A stretch of 64,000 nucleotides of DNA from Xiheibacterium sp038325765. GTDB lineage: Bacteria > Myxococcota_A > Polyangia > Nannocystales > Nannocystaceae. The translations under genes were made by a program, and so were the position numbers. The stretch covers positions 27,881-91,880 of the forward strand of contig JBBQJI010000029.1 in the NCBI GenBank assembly GCA_038325765.1. The letters are read 5' to 3'. The notes below the pieces were generated by a model that saw nothing but the letters and a program-made list of their open reading frames with translations, ran no database searches and had not been told where the DNA came from. Of this stretch, positions 1 to 8,429 are shown piece after piece. Each line of letters starts with the position of its first letter. The stretch's first letter is position 1.

Positions 1-61
1 CGATGGCGCAGCGGTCGGGTTTCTGCTCGAGGTTCTCGAAGATCCGGGCGAGAAAGTGCAT
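1..61 (-). CDS. AMP-binding ligase-like protein, N-terminal 20 residues only (runs off the left edge)
   Basis: An ATG at 61 on the minus strand opens a frame that stays open to the window edge and reads MHFLARIFENLEQKPDRCAI. A short amphipathic N-terminus of the type 'F(L)xRIFExLxxxPDRxAI' is typical of AMP-dependent acyl-CoA synthetases and fatty acyl-AMP ligases, where it precedes the adenylation core. Only 20 residues are visible, so no catalytic motif can be checked. No clear Shine-Dalgarno is seen upstream. Position 62-309 holds no other gene that I can support. The call rests on resemblance of a short N-terminus and could be wrong. Confidence 0.4.
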   Translation of the reverse strand, partial: MHFLARIFENLEQKPDRCAI

Positions 62-309
62 GGGCGACGGCGCAGCCTACCCCGGGCGGGCGCGGGGCCC
101 AACCGCCTGGCGCCACGGCAGCGCCAGAGCACGCGCGAGCACGGATCGCGCGTGGGCGCGGGCGCTCCTCCGGGTCTGGACCTGGCGGAGCACGACCGAG
201 CACGACCGAGCACGCTCCGTCGCTCGGGTGAGGCCAAGCGCGCCGTTTCGGGTCGTTCCGCCCGGTGCGCCGAGCGCGGGGCGCATTTACAAGCCGATCG
301 TCGCCGGGC

Positions 310-1767
310 TCAGCAAGCGCCCCTGCGCACCCCGTGGCCGCTCCAACACACGTGGGCGACCGTCTGAGACGTGCCGTCTACCGTCAGCTCGATCTCGCAG
401 CGTGCCGGCACTTGCGACAGCCCCCCCATGTCGAATGCGGTGCCCGCCACCCGCGTCGTCTCACCCGGGCGCATCTGCGACAGCGCGACGTGGTCCAGCG
501 TCACGTCATCGGTCTGCGTGCCACCCTTCGTCTTGCAGCGAACCTCCGCCTCCAGTTCACCCGTCATCGTGCGGTCGACGCTGACGTCGATGGCGAAGTT
601 GATCGTCTTGTTGTCTTCGCCCCATGACGATTCCCCGACCTTCACGGTCGCGGCGCCGCTCCGCATGCCCGACGAGGTCGACTCCGCCGGGGTTGTGAGC
701 GCCCCGAACGCGGCGCACGCCCCGGGCTTCGGGGTGCCAGCCTCGAGGCACTGCGTGTCCAAGCTGTGGAACTCGTCGTCGTCGTAGAGGCTGCGCGAAG
801 CGGCGAGGACTTCGACCTCGCAGATCCGCCGGCCAAAGGCATCGTCGTAGATGTCGTCGTCGTCGAAGAGTCCTTCCTCGTGCAGGATCGTGTCGCCAGG
901 TTCGTAGTCGAACGCTCCGGGGTCCAAGGTGCTCTCGTCGGACGTCACGATGCGAACGCCATCGATCATGCACGTCGCGCGGGTTCGGAGTTTGAGCGGG
1001 TGAACGATGTGTGTGGGAGTGGTCAGCTGATACTCGACCTCCAGTCCATCATCCATCCGGCCGGTCAGGTCCGAGACCATCACGGCGCTCCCACCCGGGA
1101 CGGGGACATCGATCGGACATGATCCCAAGGTGCTGACCCCCGCCCGCAGGCAGTACGACCCCACCCCTATCGCCAGCGCGCCAGCGCCACCCGCGAGTCT
1201 CAGTTCGACCGCACACTCGGAGAGCGCCGCGTCGTCTCCGTGTTCGAATCTCAGGCCCATCCCATCGAGTCGGTCGAGCCCCGCGTCGTCGATGGACACG
1301 ATCCGCTTGCCCTTCTCGAGGCAGGCGGTCTTTCCCCAAACCTCCAGTCGCTCGATGTCACGCGGATGCAGCGGTTGAACGTCCAAGAACGCTCGGACCG
1401 TTCGACCCCGCCCACCTCCGTCGATCTTGATCTTGGTGTGTTCGATGGTGGCGACCGGTCGAGTGGTTTGGTGCACCGCCCCCGACGAAGCGCTTCCCGA
1501 GGCGACGATGACAACGGGCGGGTCGAGCTCGGCCTGTCGTTCGACACTGTCGGCCGCGGCTTCCGCCGTAGTTTCGGCGGGCGTTTCGGCCGCGGCCGAA
1601 GCCGTAGCTCTGGCGGGCGTTTCGGCGGGCGTTTCCGCATCGTCGCTCCCACGGCGTAGTCGCTGCGTGACCTCGCAGGCGACCTCCTCGCAGCCCATCC
1701 CCCCCGCGAGTGCGGCCAGCGCGAGCCAACGAAGAGCAAGGGAGCGGGGACGGAAGCAGAGGTCCAT
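310..1767 (-). CDS. Secreted or lipid-anchored protein of unknown function
   Basis: 485 residues from an ATG at 1767; the frame upstream is Arg-rich and unlike a signal peptide, so this internal start was chosen. The N-terminus has a basic n-region, a hydrophobic stretch of about 14 residues and a Cys at position 26 in the context GGMGC, a weak lipobox. An Ala/Thr/Glu/Pro-rich linker with repeated 'AETPAET' units follows at residues 35-70, then about 400 residues with paired cysteines and several Asp-rich loops that look like an extracytoplasmic beta-rich fold. I recognise no catalytic motif or family. It is followed on the same strand by nothing visible before the left-edge ligase. Probably an envelope lipoprotein; function unknown. 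Confidence 0.7.
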   Translation of the reverse strand: MDLCFRPRSLALRWLALAALAGGMGCEEVACEVTQRLRRGSDDAETPAETPARATASAAAETPAETTAEAAADSVERQAELDPPVVIVASGSASSGAVHQTTRPVATIEHTKIKIDGGGRGRTVRAFLDVQPLHPRDIERLEVWGKTACLEKGKRIVSIDDAGLDRLDGMGLRFEHGDDAALSECAVELRLAGGAGALAIGVGSYCLRAGVSTLGSCPIDVPVPGGSAVMVSDLTGRMDDGLEVEYQLTTPTHIVHPLKLRTRATCMIDGVRIVTSDESTLDPGAFDYEPGDTILHEEGLFDDDDIYDDAFGRRICEVEVLAASRSLYDDDEFHSLDTQCLEAGTPKPGACAAFGALTTPAESTSSGMRSGAATVKVGESSWGEDNKTINFAIDVSVDRTMTGELEAEVRCKTKGGTQTDDVTLDHVALSQMRPGETTRVAGTAFDMGGLSQVPARCEIELTVDGTSQTVAHVCWSGHGVRRGAC

Positions 1768-1940
1768 GGTCTGCACGTCCGGATTCCGGGTCCGCCGTTT
1801 CAGCAGAGGCGAAGTGCTTTCGTCTTCGCCCCAGCAGGCTCTGGGCGGGCGCGGGGCCCGACCGGTGCCACACTGCGAGGGCCGCCGCGCGCCTGCGCGG
1901 CCCGCCGGACTCGAGCCCGGCGGGACCAGGCCATCGCGCG

Positions 1941-2972
1941 TCAGCTGCGGACGTGCGCGCGTCGTCGACCGAAACGCCAGCCGACCAGACCGAGCAGCGC
2001 GAGGCCCCAGGCGCTGTTCGCCGGCGAGCCGCTCGCGTCGCACGCGCATCCCGCGCCGTCGTCGCTCGCGCCGGCGTCACCACCGGAACTGCTCTCGTCG
2101 CCGTCGGTGGGATCGGGGACCGTGGGATCCGTCACCGTCGGATCGGTCACCGTGCCGGACTCGGTGCCGCCGCCCGAGCTGCTCTCGTCGCCCCCGGTGG
2201 GCTCCGTGGGATCGATGGTGACCGATCCGCCTTCGGCTGTGGCGTCGGTGGTCGAGTCGTCGGTCGTCGAGTCGGTGGTCGTCGAGTCGGTGGTCGTCGA
2301 GTCGGTGTCCGACGGATCCACACCCCCGCAGTACCCGGCGATCTGCTCGAAGCAGACCTCGATCAGCTCTTCCTCGGACAGGTCGGCCCAGTCCGGATCA
2401 GCCGGACCGCCACCGCCACCGCCTTGGCAGCCGCATGCGATCCACCCCACACCGTCTTCGAAGGTGATGTCGCAGCCGCCGAACTCGTTCTCGCACAGCC
2501 AATCGGGTGGGAGCGGATCGCCACAGACATCATCGAGTTGCTCGAAGCAGACGTCGAGCAGGGCATCGTCGTCGAACCCGTCCCACTCGTTCCCGCCGCC
2601 GCCGCCGCCGCCGCCGCCGCCCTCGCACTCGCAGAACACCGAGTCGGGCTCGTTGTCGACGACGCAGTAGCCGAGGTTGCTGTCGCACTCGACACCATCG
2701 GGGGGCATCAGCGGCGCGCAAAAGGACGCGAGCGTCTCCTCGCAGACCCCATCGAGCTGGGCCTGGTTCAGCCCCGCCCACTCGTTGCCGCCTCCACCCC
2801 CCACGCCCGAGCCATCCGCGCAGTCGCACGAGAGGAAGTCGTCGGGTACGTTCGTGAGCGAACAGCTGCCCAACTTCGACATGCACTCGGACTCGAGGGC
2901 CGCCGCCTCGGGCACCCACAGGCCAAACGAGCCCAACACCAAGGTTCCGATCCAGATCTTGTTCAACATCAT
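1941..2972 (-). CDS. MYXO-CTERM surface protein with three Cys/acidic repeats
   Basis: 343 residues from the first of two adjacent ATGs (2972, 2969). A signal peptide of about 24 residues ends near EAAALES. Three repeats of roughly 55-60 residues follow, each with a CxxxxGxC core, a CxC pair, a poly-Gly run and then an acidic 'NEW(D/A)G/DPDWAD' block leading into 'LxxVCFEQxxxxC'. A Thr/Ser/Asp linker (about residues 215-300) leads to the C-terminus: GCACDASGSP, one hydrophobic helix and the cluster GRRRA. That is the MYXO-CTERM arrangement, processed and surface-anchored in Myxococcota. The poly-Gly runs are encoded by a GCC trinucleotide tract near 2593-2621 that could vary in length without shifting frame. 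Ligand and role are unknown; the repeats may bind a metal. Confidence 0.8.
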   Translation of the reverse strand: MMLNKIWIGTLVLGSFGLWVPEAAALESECMSKLGSCSLTNVPDDFLSCDCADGSGVGGGGGNEWAGLNQAQLDGVCEETLASFCAPLMPPDGVECDSNLGYCVVDNEPDSVFCECEGGGGGGGGGGNEWDGFDDDALLDVCFEQLDDVCGDPLPPDWLCENEFGGCDITFEDGVGWIACGCQGGGGGGPADPDWADLSEEELIEVCFEQIAGYCGGVDPSDTDSTTTDSTTTDSTTDDSTTDATAEGGSVTIDPTEPTGGDESSSGGGTESGTVTDPTVTDPTVPDPTDGDESSSGGDAGASDDGAGCACDASGSPANSAWGLALLGLVGWRFGRRRAHVRS

Positions 2973-3078
2973 CGATCCAAGCCTTCTCGCCCCGCGATGG
3001 GGCGTCAACGATCCGTCCATGGCCGGCTGACGCCCGATCCCTTGGCGGGCCCGTCGCTTTTTTCAGGCGACGACTCTT

Positions 3079-4443
3079 TCAGGCATCCCGCGGGCGAAAC
3101 GGCGTCCGGAAGCGCCACAGATACAGCCCGGCAGACCCCGCGATCCAGGCTGCGCCGACCCACAGGGTGCCGCGCACCTCGGGATCGACCCACGCCCCTG
3201 CCACCACCGCGATCTCGGCCGCGGCAAAGAGGATCGGGATCGCCGGCCACAGCGGCATGCGCAGCGGCCGTTCGGCCCGCGGCCGGGCCTTCGCCAGCAC
3301 CACGGATGCCAGGCCGGTGGCGGCGAAGAACACCCCGTCGACAGCCACGACCCCGGTCAACAGGCGATCGATGCCGCGATCGCCCGCGATCCACAGCAGC
3401 CCGATCGCCACGCCGCACAGCAGCGTGATCGCGGCGATCGGCGTGCCGGTGCGGGCGTGCACGCCGGCGAAGACCCGGAAGAAGCGGCCATCGAGCGCGA
3501 GCGCGAGCACCAGCCGCGGGCCGGCGAGCAGCTGGGCATTGAGCACCCCGAACGCCGACATCGCGATCGCCCCGGCGACGATCCGCCTGCCCCCCTCCCC
3601 CATCGCCACGGCGGCGGTGTCGGCCGCGATCGATCCGCTGCTCGCCGCCGCCTCGAAGCCGAGCACCCGCAGGTAGCTCCAATTCACCAGCATGTAGATC
3701 GCGACGATGACCGCGACGCCGAGCAGGATCGCCCGCGGCAGCGTGCGTTCGGGATCACGTACCTCGCCGCCCAACCAGGTTGCCTGCTGCCAGCCACCGA
3801 AGCTGAACAGCGTGGGCACCAAAGCCGCGAGCAATCCGGCCGCGACGCTGCCGCCGGCGACCGCGTGCGGTGCGGTCTCGGGCGCCGCCGGTGCGACGAA
3901 GCCCAGCGCGCCCACGGCGACGAGCGCCGCCAGCTTACCCAGGACGGTGAGGTTCTGGATCCGGGCCCCCCAGCGCACGCCGATCGCGTTGGTGACACCG
4001 AGCGTCACCACCAGCAACGTCGCGCCCAACGCAGCTGCGCCCGGTCCCAGCCCGTGTCCGACCGCCGTGATCGCGACATGCTCGGCGCAGACCAGGGCGA
4101 TCACGGCGATGGCCCCGGCCTGGATCGCCGTCGCGTTGCACACCACGTACACGAACGCCGCACCGGGGCCATAGGCATCGCGGAGCGCCGCATACTGTCC
4201 GCCGGTGCGCGGGTACATCGCCCCGAGCTCGGCGATCGACAGCGCGCCGGCGACCGCCACCAGCCCGCCGCAGATCCACGCCAACATCGCGATGTCCGCA
4301 TTGCCGGCCAGGGCCGCGACCCGGCCGGGCGTGAAGAAGATGCCGACGCCCACGCAGGCACCGACGACGACCGCGATCGTGTCGAGCAATCCGAGTTCGC
4401 GGCGCAGACCGTCGGCCGGGGCAGTGCGATGCGAGTCGGTCAC
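3079..4443 (-). CDS. APC-family amino acid permease
   Basis: 454 residues, with about 12 hydrophobic segments spaced as in the amino acid/polyamine/organocation superfamily. The first helix carries the family hallmark GACVGVGIFFTPGRVA, the unwound Gly-rich substrate site, and the next helices carry 'LSIAELGAMYPRTGGQY', typical of the LAT/PotE/YhdG type. It should exchange or symport amino acids across the inner membrane; the substrate cannot be read from sequence. The start is set at a GTG because a TATCCT hexamer lies 11 nt upstream (4455-4460, minus); another GTG at 4479 would add 12 residues. It is divergent from the lipoprotein gene at 4512, and the two promoters overlap within about 70 bp. 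Confidence 0.88.
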   Translation of the reverse strand: MTDSHRTAPADGLRRELGLLDTIAVVVGACVGVGIFFTPGRVAALAGNADIAMLAWICGGLVAVAGALSIAELGAMYPRTGGQYAALRDAYGPGAAFVYVVCNATAIQAGAIAVIALVCAEHVAITAVGHGLGPGAAALGATLLVVTLGVTNAIGVRWGARIQNLTVLGKLAALVAVGALGFVAPAAPETAPHAVAGGSVAAGLLAALVPTLFSFGGWQQATWLGGEVRDPERTLPRAILLGVAVIVAIYMLVNWSYLRVLGFEAAASSGSIAADTAAVAMGEGGRRIVAGAIAMSAFGVLNAQLLAGPRLVLALALDGRFFRVFAGVHARTGTPIAAITLLCGVAIGLLWIAGDRGIDRLLTGVVAVDGVFFAATGLASVVLAKARPRAERPLRMPLWPAIPILFAAAEIAVVAGAWVDPEVRGTLWVGAAWIAGSAGLYLWRFRTPFRPRDA

Positions 4444-4511
4444 GCGGCGCGGGGAGGATAGCCGAGATGGATGCCTCACCGGGCGCTGCGAACGTCGCTA
4501 TGCTCGGGTGC

Positions 4512-6299
4512 ATGACGCGACGGCGGATCCCCACGCAATTCCTGTCGGTCGCGCTCGCGCTCGCCGGCTGCGGCGACGATCCGCCACCGACCACCGCGGC
4601 GCCGCGCGTCGAGGCGGTGCGCACCGACACCAGGTCGGACGCGGCGACCCCGGCGGTCGCCGCCGATGCCCCGCCCGAGGTCGCCGCCGCGCCGCTCGTG
4701 CGATCCACCGCGGCGGCGCCGGGCAAGGCCAAGGCCGCAGGCCAGCTCGGCTTCGATCTGGTGGCGCTCTCGCAGCTGTATGCGATCGAGGCGACGGCGC
4801 TGTCCGCCGGATGGAGCAACCCCGGCCTTGGCGCGCCCTCGGCGATGCGCGACGACGATCTCGGCACCGCGTGGCGCTGCAATCACGCCGCCGAGCAGCA
4901 CTGCGCCGCCGGCCTCTCGTTCGCCGAGCCCTCCACCGTGCACTCGGTTCGGCTGTTCGCCGCCGCGGGTCCGCGCTGGAACGAGTTCCGCGGGCATCCG
5001 CGGCCCAAGCGGATCCGCGTGCACACCGACGCGGGATGGTTCGATGCCACCGTGGAGGACGGCGCCACCCACCACTACGTCAACCTCACGCCGCCGGTCA
5101 CCACCCGCACCCTCGCCGTCGAGGTGCTCGAGGTCCACGCCGGGAAGAAGGACAAGGAGCTGTGGTTCGGCGAGCTCGAGGCCTTCGGCAGCACCGGACC
5201 CACGCGCCCGCCACTGGAGCTCGATCCGTCGCGCGTGGTGATCTCGTTCGAGACCGAGGCGTGGAAGACCGAGGGCACGTCGAACACCATCCGCCTCGCC
5301 TTCGCAGAGGAGCTCGAGAATGGCGGCGAGGCGCGCGGCACATCGCGGCGGATCATGCGGGCCACCGCGATCCACGGCGACGCCGACGATCGTGTCTTGG
5401 TGATCGAGCGCCGCTTCGGCAGCGACTGTGTCACCGCGCGTGGCAGCTACCTGTTGCTCGATCGCAACACGCGGGTGCTGTTCCCGTTGGGCGACAAGGG
5501 CAGCGTGCCCGCCGACGTGACGCTGCGCGCCGACGGCATGGGCGCGATGTTCGTCCGCGGCGACGATGACGAGCGTGCGCGGGCCCTCGTGCGCACCGAC
5601 GACGTCATGGTGCGGCACCAGCCCAAGACCAAGGCGGGCGAGAGCACCGCCCAGCTCGCGGCGCGGCTGGCCTTCGTGGGACAGCCCGTGGCCCGCGGCG
5701 GGGCCGAGCCCGGCGCGGCGCTGGCCGGATGCACCGTGGGCACCGCCGATGCACCGCTGCTGGCACGCATCGGTACCGCGCTCGATCTGCCGGGGCTCCG
5801 CGGCGAGTTCGCGTCGATCTGTGCGCTCGAGGGCGGCAGCAAGGCGGTGGTCGGCACCGATGGCGCCGCCTGTGGCCCGCGGTGGGTTGCGGCCGTCGTC
5901 GCGCCCAGCGGTGAGATCGTCGCGCAGAACCTCGCGGGCGACGGCGACGGCGACGGGGCCCACTTCGCCACGATCCCGGGCCTCGGCGTCGTCCTCGAGG
6001 GCACGCGGGGCGGCGGTGCCACCAGCGATCTGTGGCTACTCGAACCCACCGGGATCCGGCTGCTCGTCAAAGGCGGTGCGCTCGCGGTGCGCGACCCGAA
6101 GCTCTGCCGGCCGTGTGCGCAGGCGGTCCCGGTCGCCCAGGAGCCGGCGGCCGGCGACGACGGGGCAGACGCCGGTGACGGCTCTGCCGTCGCGCCGGCA
6201 CCCGACGACGAGCCTGCACCGAACGACGATCCCGCACCCGACGACGCGCCGAGCACGGACACCGCCGCGCTGCCCTCGGTCGACGAAGACGCGCCCTAG
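4512..6299 (+). CDS. Lipoprotein with discoidin-like domain
   Basis: 595 residues. The N-terminus MTRRRIPTQFLSVALALAGC is a textbook lipoprotein signal with Cys at position 20. After an Ala/Pro-rich linker, residues about 75-215 read as a galactose-binding/discoidin-like domain: 'SQLYAIEATALSAGWSNPG', 'DDDLGTAWRC', and 'RVHTDAGWFDATVEDG'. The middle and C-terminal parts are not recognised; the last 50 residues are an acidic Pro/Asp repeat. An ATG at 4467 with GGAGG 9 nt upstream is an alternative start, but a TATGCT hexamer at 4499-4504, 7 nt before the chosen ATG, and the signal peptide both favour 4512. Probably outer-membrane anchored and perhaps glycan binding. Confidence 0.75.
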   Translation: MTRRRIPTQFLSVALALAGCGDDPPPTTAAPRVEAVRTDTRSDAATPAVAADAPPEVAAAPLVRSTAAAPGKAKAAGQLGFDLVALSQLYAIEATALSAGWSNPGLGAPSAMRDDDLGTAWRCNHAAEQHCAAGLSFAEPSTVHSVRLFAAAGPRWNEFRGHPRPKRIRVHTDAGWFDATVEDGATHHYVNLTPPVTTRTLAVEVLEVHAGKKDKELWFGELEAFGSTGPTRPPLELDPSRVVISFETEAWKTEGTSNTIRLAFAEELENGGEARGTSRRIMRATAIHGDADDRVLVIERRFGSDCVTARGSYLLLDRNTRVLFPLGDKGSVPADVTLRADGMGAMFVRGDDDERARALVRTDDVMVRHQPKTKAGESTAQLAARLAFVGQPVARGGAEPGAALAGCTVGTADAPLLARIGTALDLPGLRGEFASICALEGGSKAVVGTDGAACGPRWVAAVVAPSGEIVAQNLAGDGDGDGAHFATIPGLGVVLEGTRGGGATSDLWLLEPTGIRLLVKGGALAVRDPKLCRPCAQAVPVAQEPAAGDDGADAGDGSAVAPAPDDEPAPNDDPAPDDAPSTDTAALPSVDEDAP

Positions 6300-6341
6300 T
6301 CGGCATGTGATCGGCGAACCCTCGCCGCGAGCGCCCGACGA

Positions 6342-6896
6342 CTACGCGGCCGTCGTGGAGCTGTCGGTCCCGCTGCTGTCGGTCCCGCTGCTGTCGTCGG
6401 ATCCCGACGAGTCGGCGGGCAACGGCGGTCCGATCACGAGCGTGCGCATCTCCGGCTGGCAGACCCCACCGCCAGGCCCCGAGAGCACGAGCGCGACCTC
6501 GTAGCGTCCCTCTTGCTCGGGGATGCCGGAGATCATCGGACCGAACGTGAGGCCCGGGACCTCCGCGGTGTACTCGACGGCCCAGAAGTCGGGCTCGCTC
6601 GTCGGCGCCGGGATGAACTCGTACGGCGTATCCACGTTGCCCTCGGGCGGCTGGGCGTACGAGTAGAACGGACACGACGGCGTGTCGGGACCGGTGTCGC
6701 TCGACGAGCTGCTGCTGCTCTCGCCTGGACCGGTCGACGTGCTCGTGTCCGTGCTCGTACCGGTGGTGTCCGTGGACGTGGTGGTCTCGGAGCCGGTGCC
6801 GTCGCTGCCGCCACCGCAACCGGCGACGCTCGCCAACACCGCGCACAGGAGCAGCGGGCGGGGGATCCTCGTGATCATCAGAAGGGGATGGGTCAT
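6342..6896 (-). CDS. Small lipoprotein, unknown function
   Basis: 184 residues. The signal peptide ends in LASVAGCGGG with the lipobox Cys near residue 28. It is followed by a low-complexity Ser/Thr/Asp/Gly linker and a compact domain (about residues 70-160) with three cysteines and the segments 'PPEGNVDTPYEFIP' and 'GLTFGPMISGIPEQEGRYEVAL', which resemble an immunoglobulin-like or putative-Ig (cadherin-like) fold. A second Ser/Asp tail closes the protein. An alternative ATG at 6878 would give a shorter signal peptide. No family assignment is possible; the architecture fits the abundant surface lipoproteins of this genome. Confidence 0.7.
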   Translation of the reverse strand: MTHPLLMITRIPRPLLLCAVLASVAGCGGGSDGTGSETTTSTDTTGTSTDTSTSTGPGESSSSSSSDTGPDTPSCPFYSYAQPPEGNVDTPYEFIPAPTSEPDFWAVEYTAEVPGLTFGPMISGIPEQEGRYEVALVLSGPGGGVCQPEMRTLVIGPPLPADSSGSDDSSGTDSSGTDSSTTAA

Positions 6897-6978
6897 GTGC
6901 AGCCTCGCGTAGGCGGTCATCGTACGCGATTGCACCGGTGCTGGCGGCGCCGGTGTCGAACCGCCCCGCAGACCGCGA

Positions 6979-8427
6979 TCAGCCGTAGCGCTCGAGCAGG
7001 CGCATCAGCACCGGCTCCATCGTCGGCAGATGTGCCTGCCAGGTCCGCGGCAGCTCCTTGCGCGGGAACTCCGGATACACGCGCACCACCTCGTCCATGA
7101 AATCGATGCCCATGCCGCCCATCAGCGCGAGTTGCTTGGGCACCGCACGGCCGATGTCTTCGCGGATTTGATCGGCGTCGCGCGCGAGCACCTCGAGCAT
7201 ACTGATGACCTTGTCCGCGAGATCGACCTCGTCGACCTCGAGGAACAGGTGCGGGTGCCCGCGATCGTTCATCAGGTTGCGGATGCGCTCGTCCATCGTG
7301 ATGCCCGCCGACGCGACCTGGCCGGGCATCGACGTCACCACCGCGTGGAATCGCGAGCTCAGCATCCACGTGCAGTTGCGCAGGATGCTGACCATCTCGA
7401 ACATGTCGTGCTTGTCGCTGCCGAAGAACGGCGCCGGCATGTCGAGCCGCGGCGCCAGGTCTTCGCAGGCGTACTTGTCGAGCTGCTCCATCGCCACCAA
7501 GATCGGGAAGCAGTCGCGCTTGCTCGCGAAGTGGTTCACGCCCTGCGCGATCGCATCGAGATAGTTCTCGTACTTGTCGGTCGCCGCCTGCGAGCTGTGG
7601 TGGAAGTAGATCGACTGGTAGTGCTCGTCGCGGTACTGGCCGACCAGGCGCATCGCCGCGGCCTTGGCCATGTCAGGCTTGACCGGCCACCAAAACGGGT
7701 TGATGGGGCACACCACCAAGACCGGCTTCTTGCCGTCCCAGCCGGCCTGACGCAGCCGGTCGGCGCCGACCGACAGCGGGGCGGGCTCGAACGTCCACGC
7801 CGTGTCGGCGCCGCCGGTCGTGCGCACGCCGAGCACCCCGAGCACGTCGCGCGACGGCTCGTTGCGGCAGATGACGAGTGATCCCTTGCAGTGCTTCTTC
7901 ACGAAGTCGCGCAGCGCCGGCGTCATGTTGCCGGCCTCGGCCCCGTAGCCGACGCTGAGCTTGCCCTCGGCGTTGGCGATGCCGAGCGCGCCCGCCATCA
8001 TCACCGACAGCGCCGAGGCGAACTTCGACTTGAACATCGAGCCCTCGCACGAGATGACGCCGTGGTGCTTGGGGCACTCGTCGTGGAGGAACTTGGGGAA
8101 CAATACCGGCAGCTCGACCTGGCGGACGGTGCGGAAGTAGCCCGCCGTCAGCTCCGGATCGACGGTCATGATCGTGAGCTCGGCGTTGTCGTCGCCCACG
8201 ACGTGACGGATCTGCCGGATCATCTCCTCCACGCGGACGTCGGCGCCGGTGTTCCGGGTGCCGACATAGCCGGCGAACAGCAGCTTGAGCGGCTTGCCCG
8301 GAGCCCAGGTGTTCTGGCGCAGATCGAGGGCCCGCTCGACGGCGACGGCCTCGATGAAGCCGCCCATGATCTCTTGGAGGACGCGGTCGGGGTCGAACGC
8401 GTTCTTGATGCGCGAGAGGATGCCCAT
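6979..8427 (-). CDS. Polysaccharide pyruvyl transferase family protein
   Basis: 482 residues. The region from about residue 40 contains family features of the CsaB/WcaK/AmsJ pyruvyl transferase fold: an early 'KLLFAGYVGTRNTGADVRVEEM' segment (Gly-rich loop after strand 1), a central 'SVGYGAEAGNMTP', and near the C-terminus 'LSSRFHAVVTSMPGQV', which matches the SxRxH motif conserved in the family. Known members move a pyruvyl group from phosphoenolpyruvate onto sugars. Here the gene is last in an operon with two acyl/thioester reductases, so a lipid or glycolipid acceptor is possible (inference). It starts 2 nt after the stop of the SDR gene, indicating cotranscription. Confidence 0.8.
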   Translation of the reverse strand: MGILSRIKNAFDPDRVLQEIMGGFIEAVAVERALDLRQNTWAPGKPLKLLFAGYVGTRNTGADVRVEEMIRQIRHVVGDDNAELTIMTVDPELTAGYFRTVRQVELPVLFPKFLHDECPKHHGVISCEGSMFKSKFASALSVMMAGALGIANAEGKLSVGYGAEAGNMTPALRDFVKKHCKGSLVICRNEPSRDVLGVLGVRTTGGADTAWTFEPAPLSVGADRLRQAGWDGKKPVLVVCPINPFWWPVKPDMAKAAAMRLVGQYRDEHYQSIYFHHSSQAATDKYENYLDAIAQGVNHFASKRDCFPILVAMEQLDKYACEDLAPRLDMPAPFFGSDKHDMFEMVSILRNCTWMLSSRFHAVVTSMPGQVASAGITMDERIRNLMNDRGHPHLFLEVDEVDLADKVISMLEVLARDADQIREDIGRAVPKQLALMGGMGIDFMDEVVRVYPEFPRKELPRTWQAHLPTMEPVLMRLLERYG

Positions 8428-8429
8428 GC

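Noticed and set aside
3052..3072. Rho-independent terminator after the APC permease (CGTCGC/GCGACG).
   Set aside because: The A-rich loop is inside the hairpin and no U-run follows the stem on the minus strand.
1710..3428. 572-codon plus-strand ORF covering the MYXO-CTERM gene.
   Set aside because: It is Arg/Ala-rich, lacks domains and is antisense to two genes with clear signal peptide, repeats and sorting motif; a typical shadow frame of GC-rich DNA.
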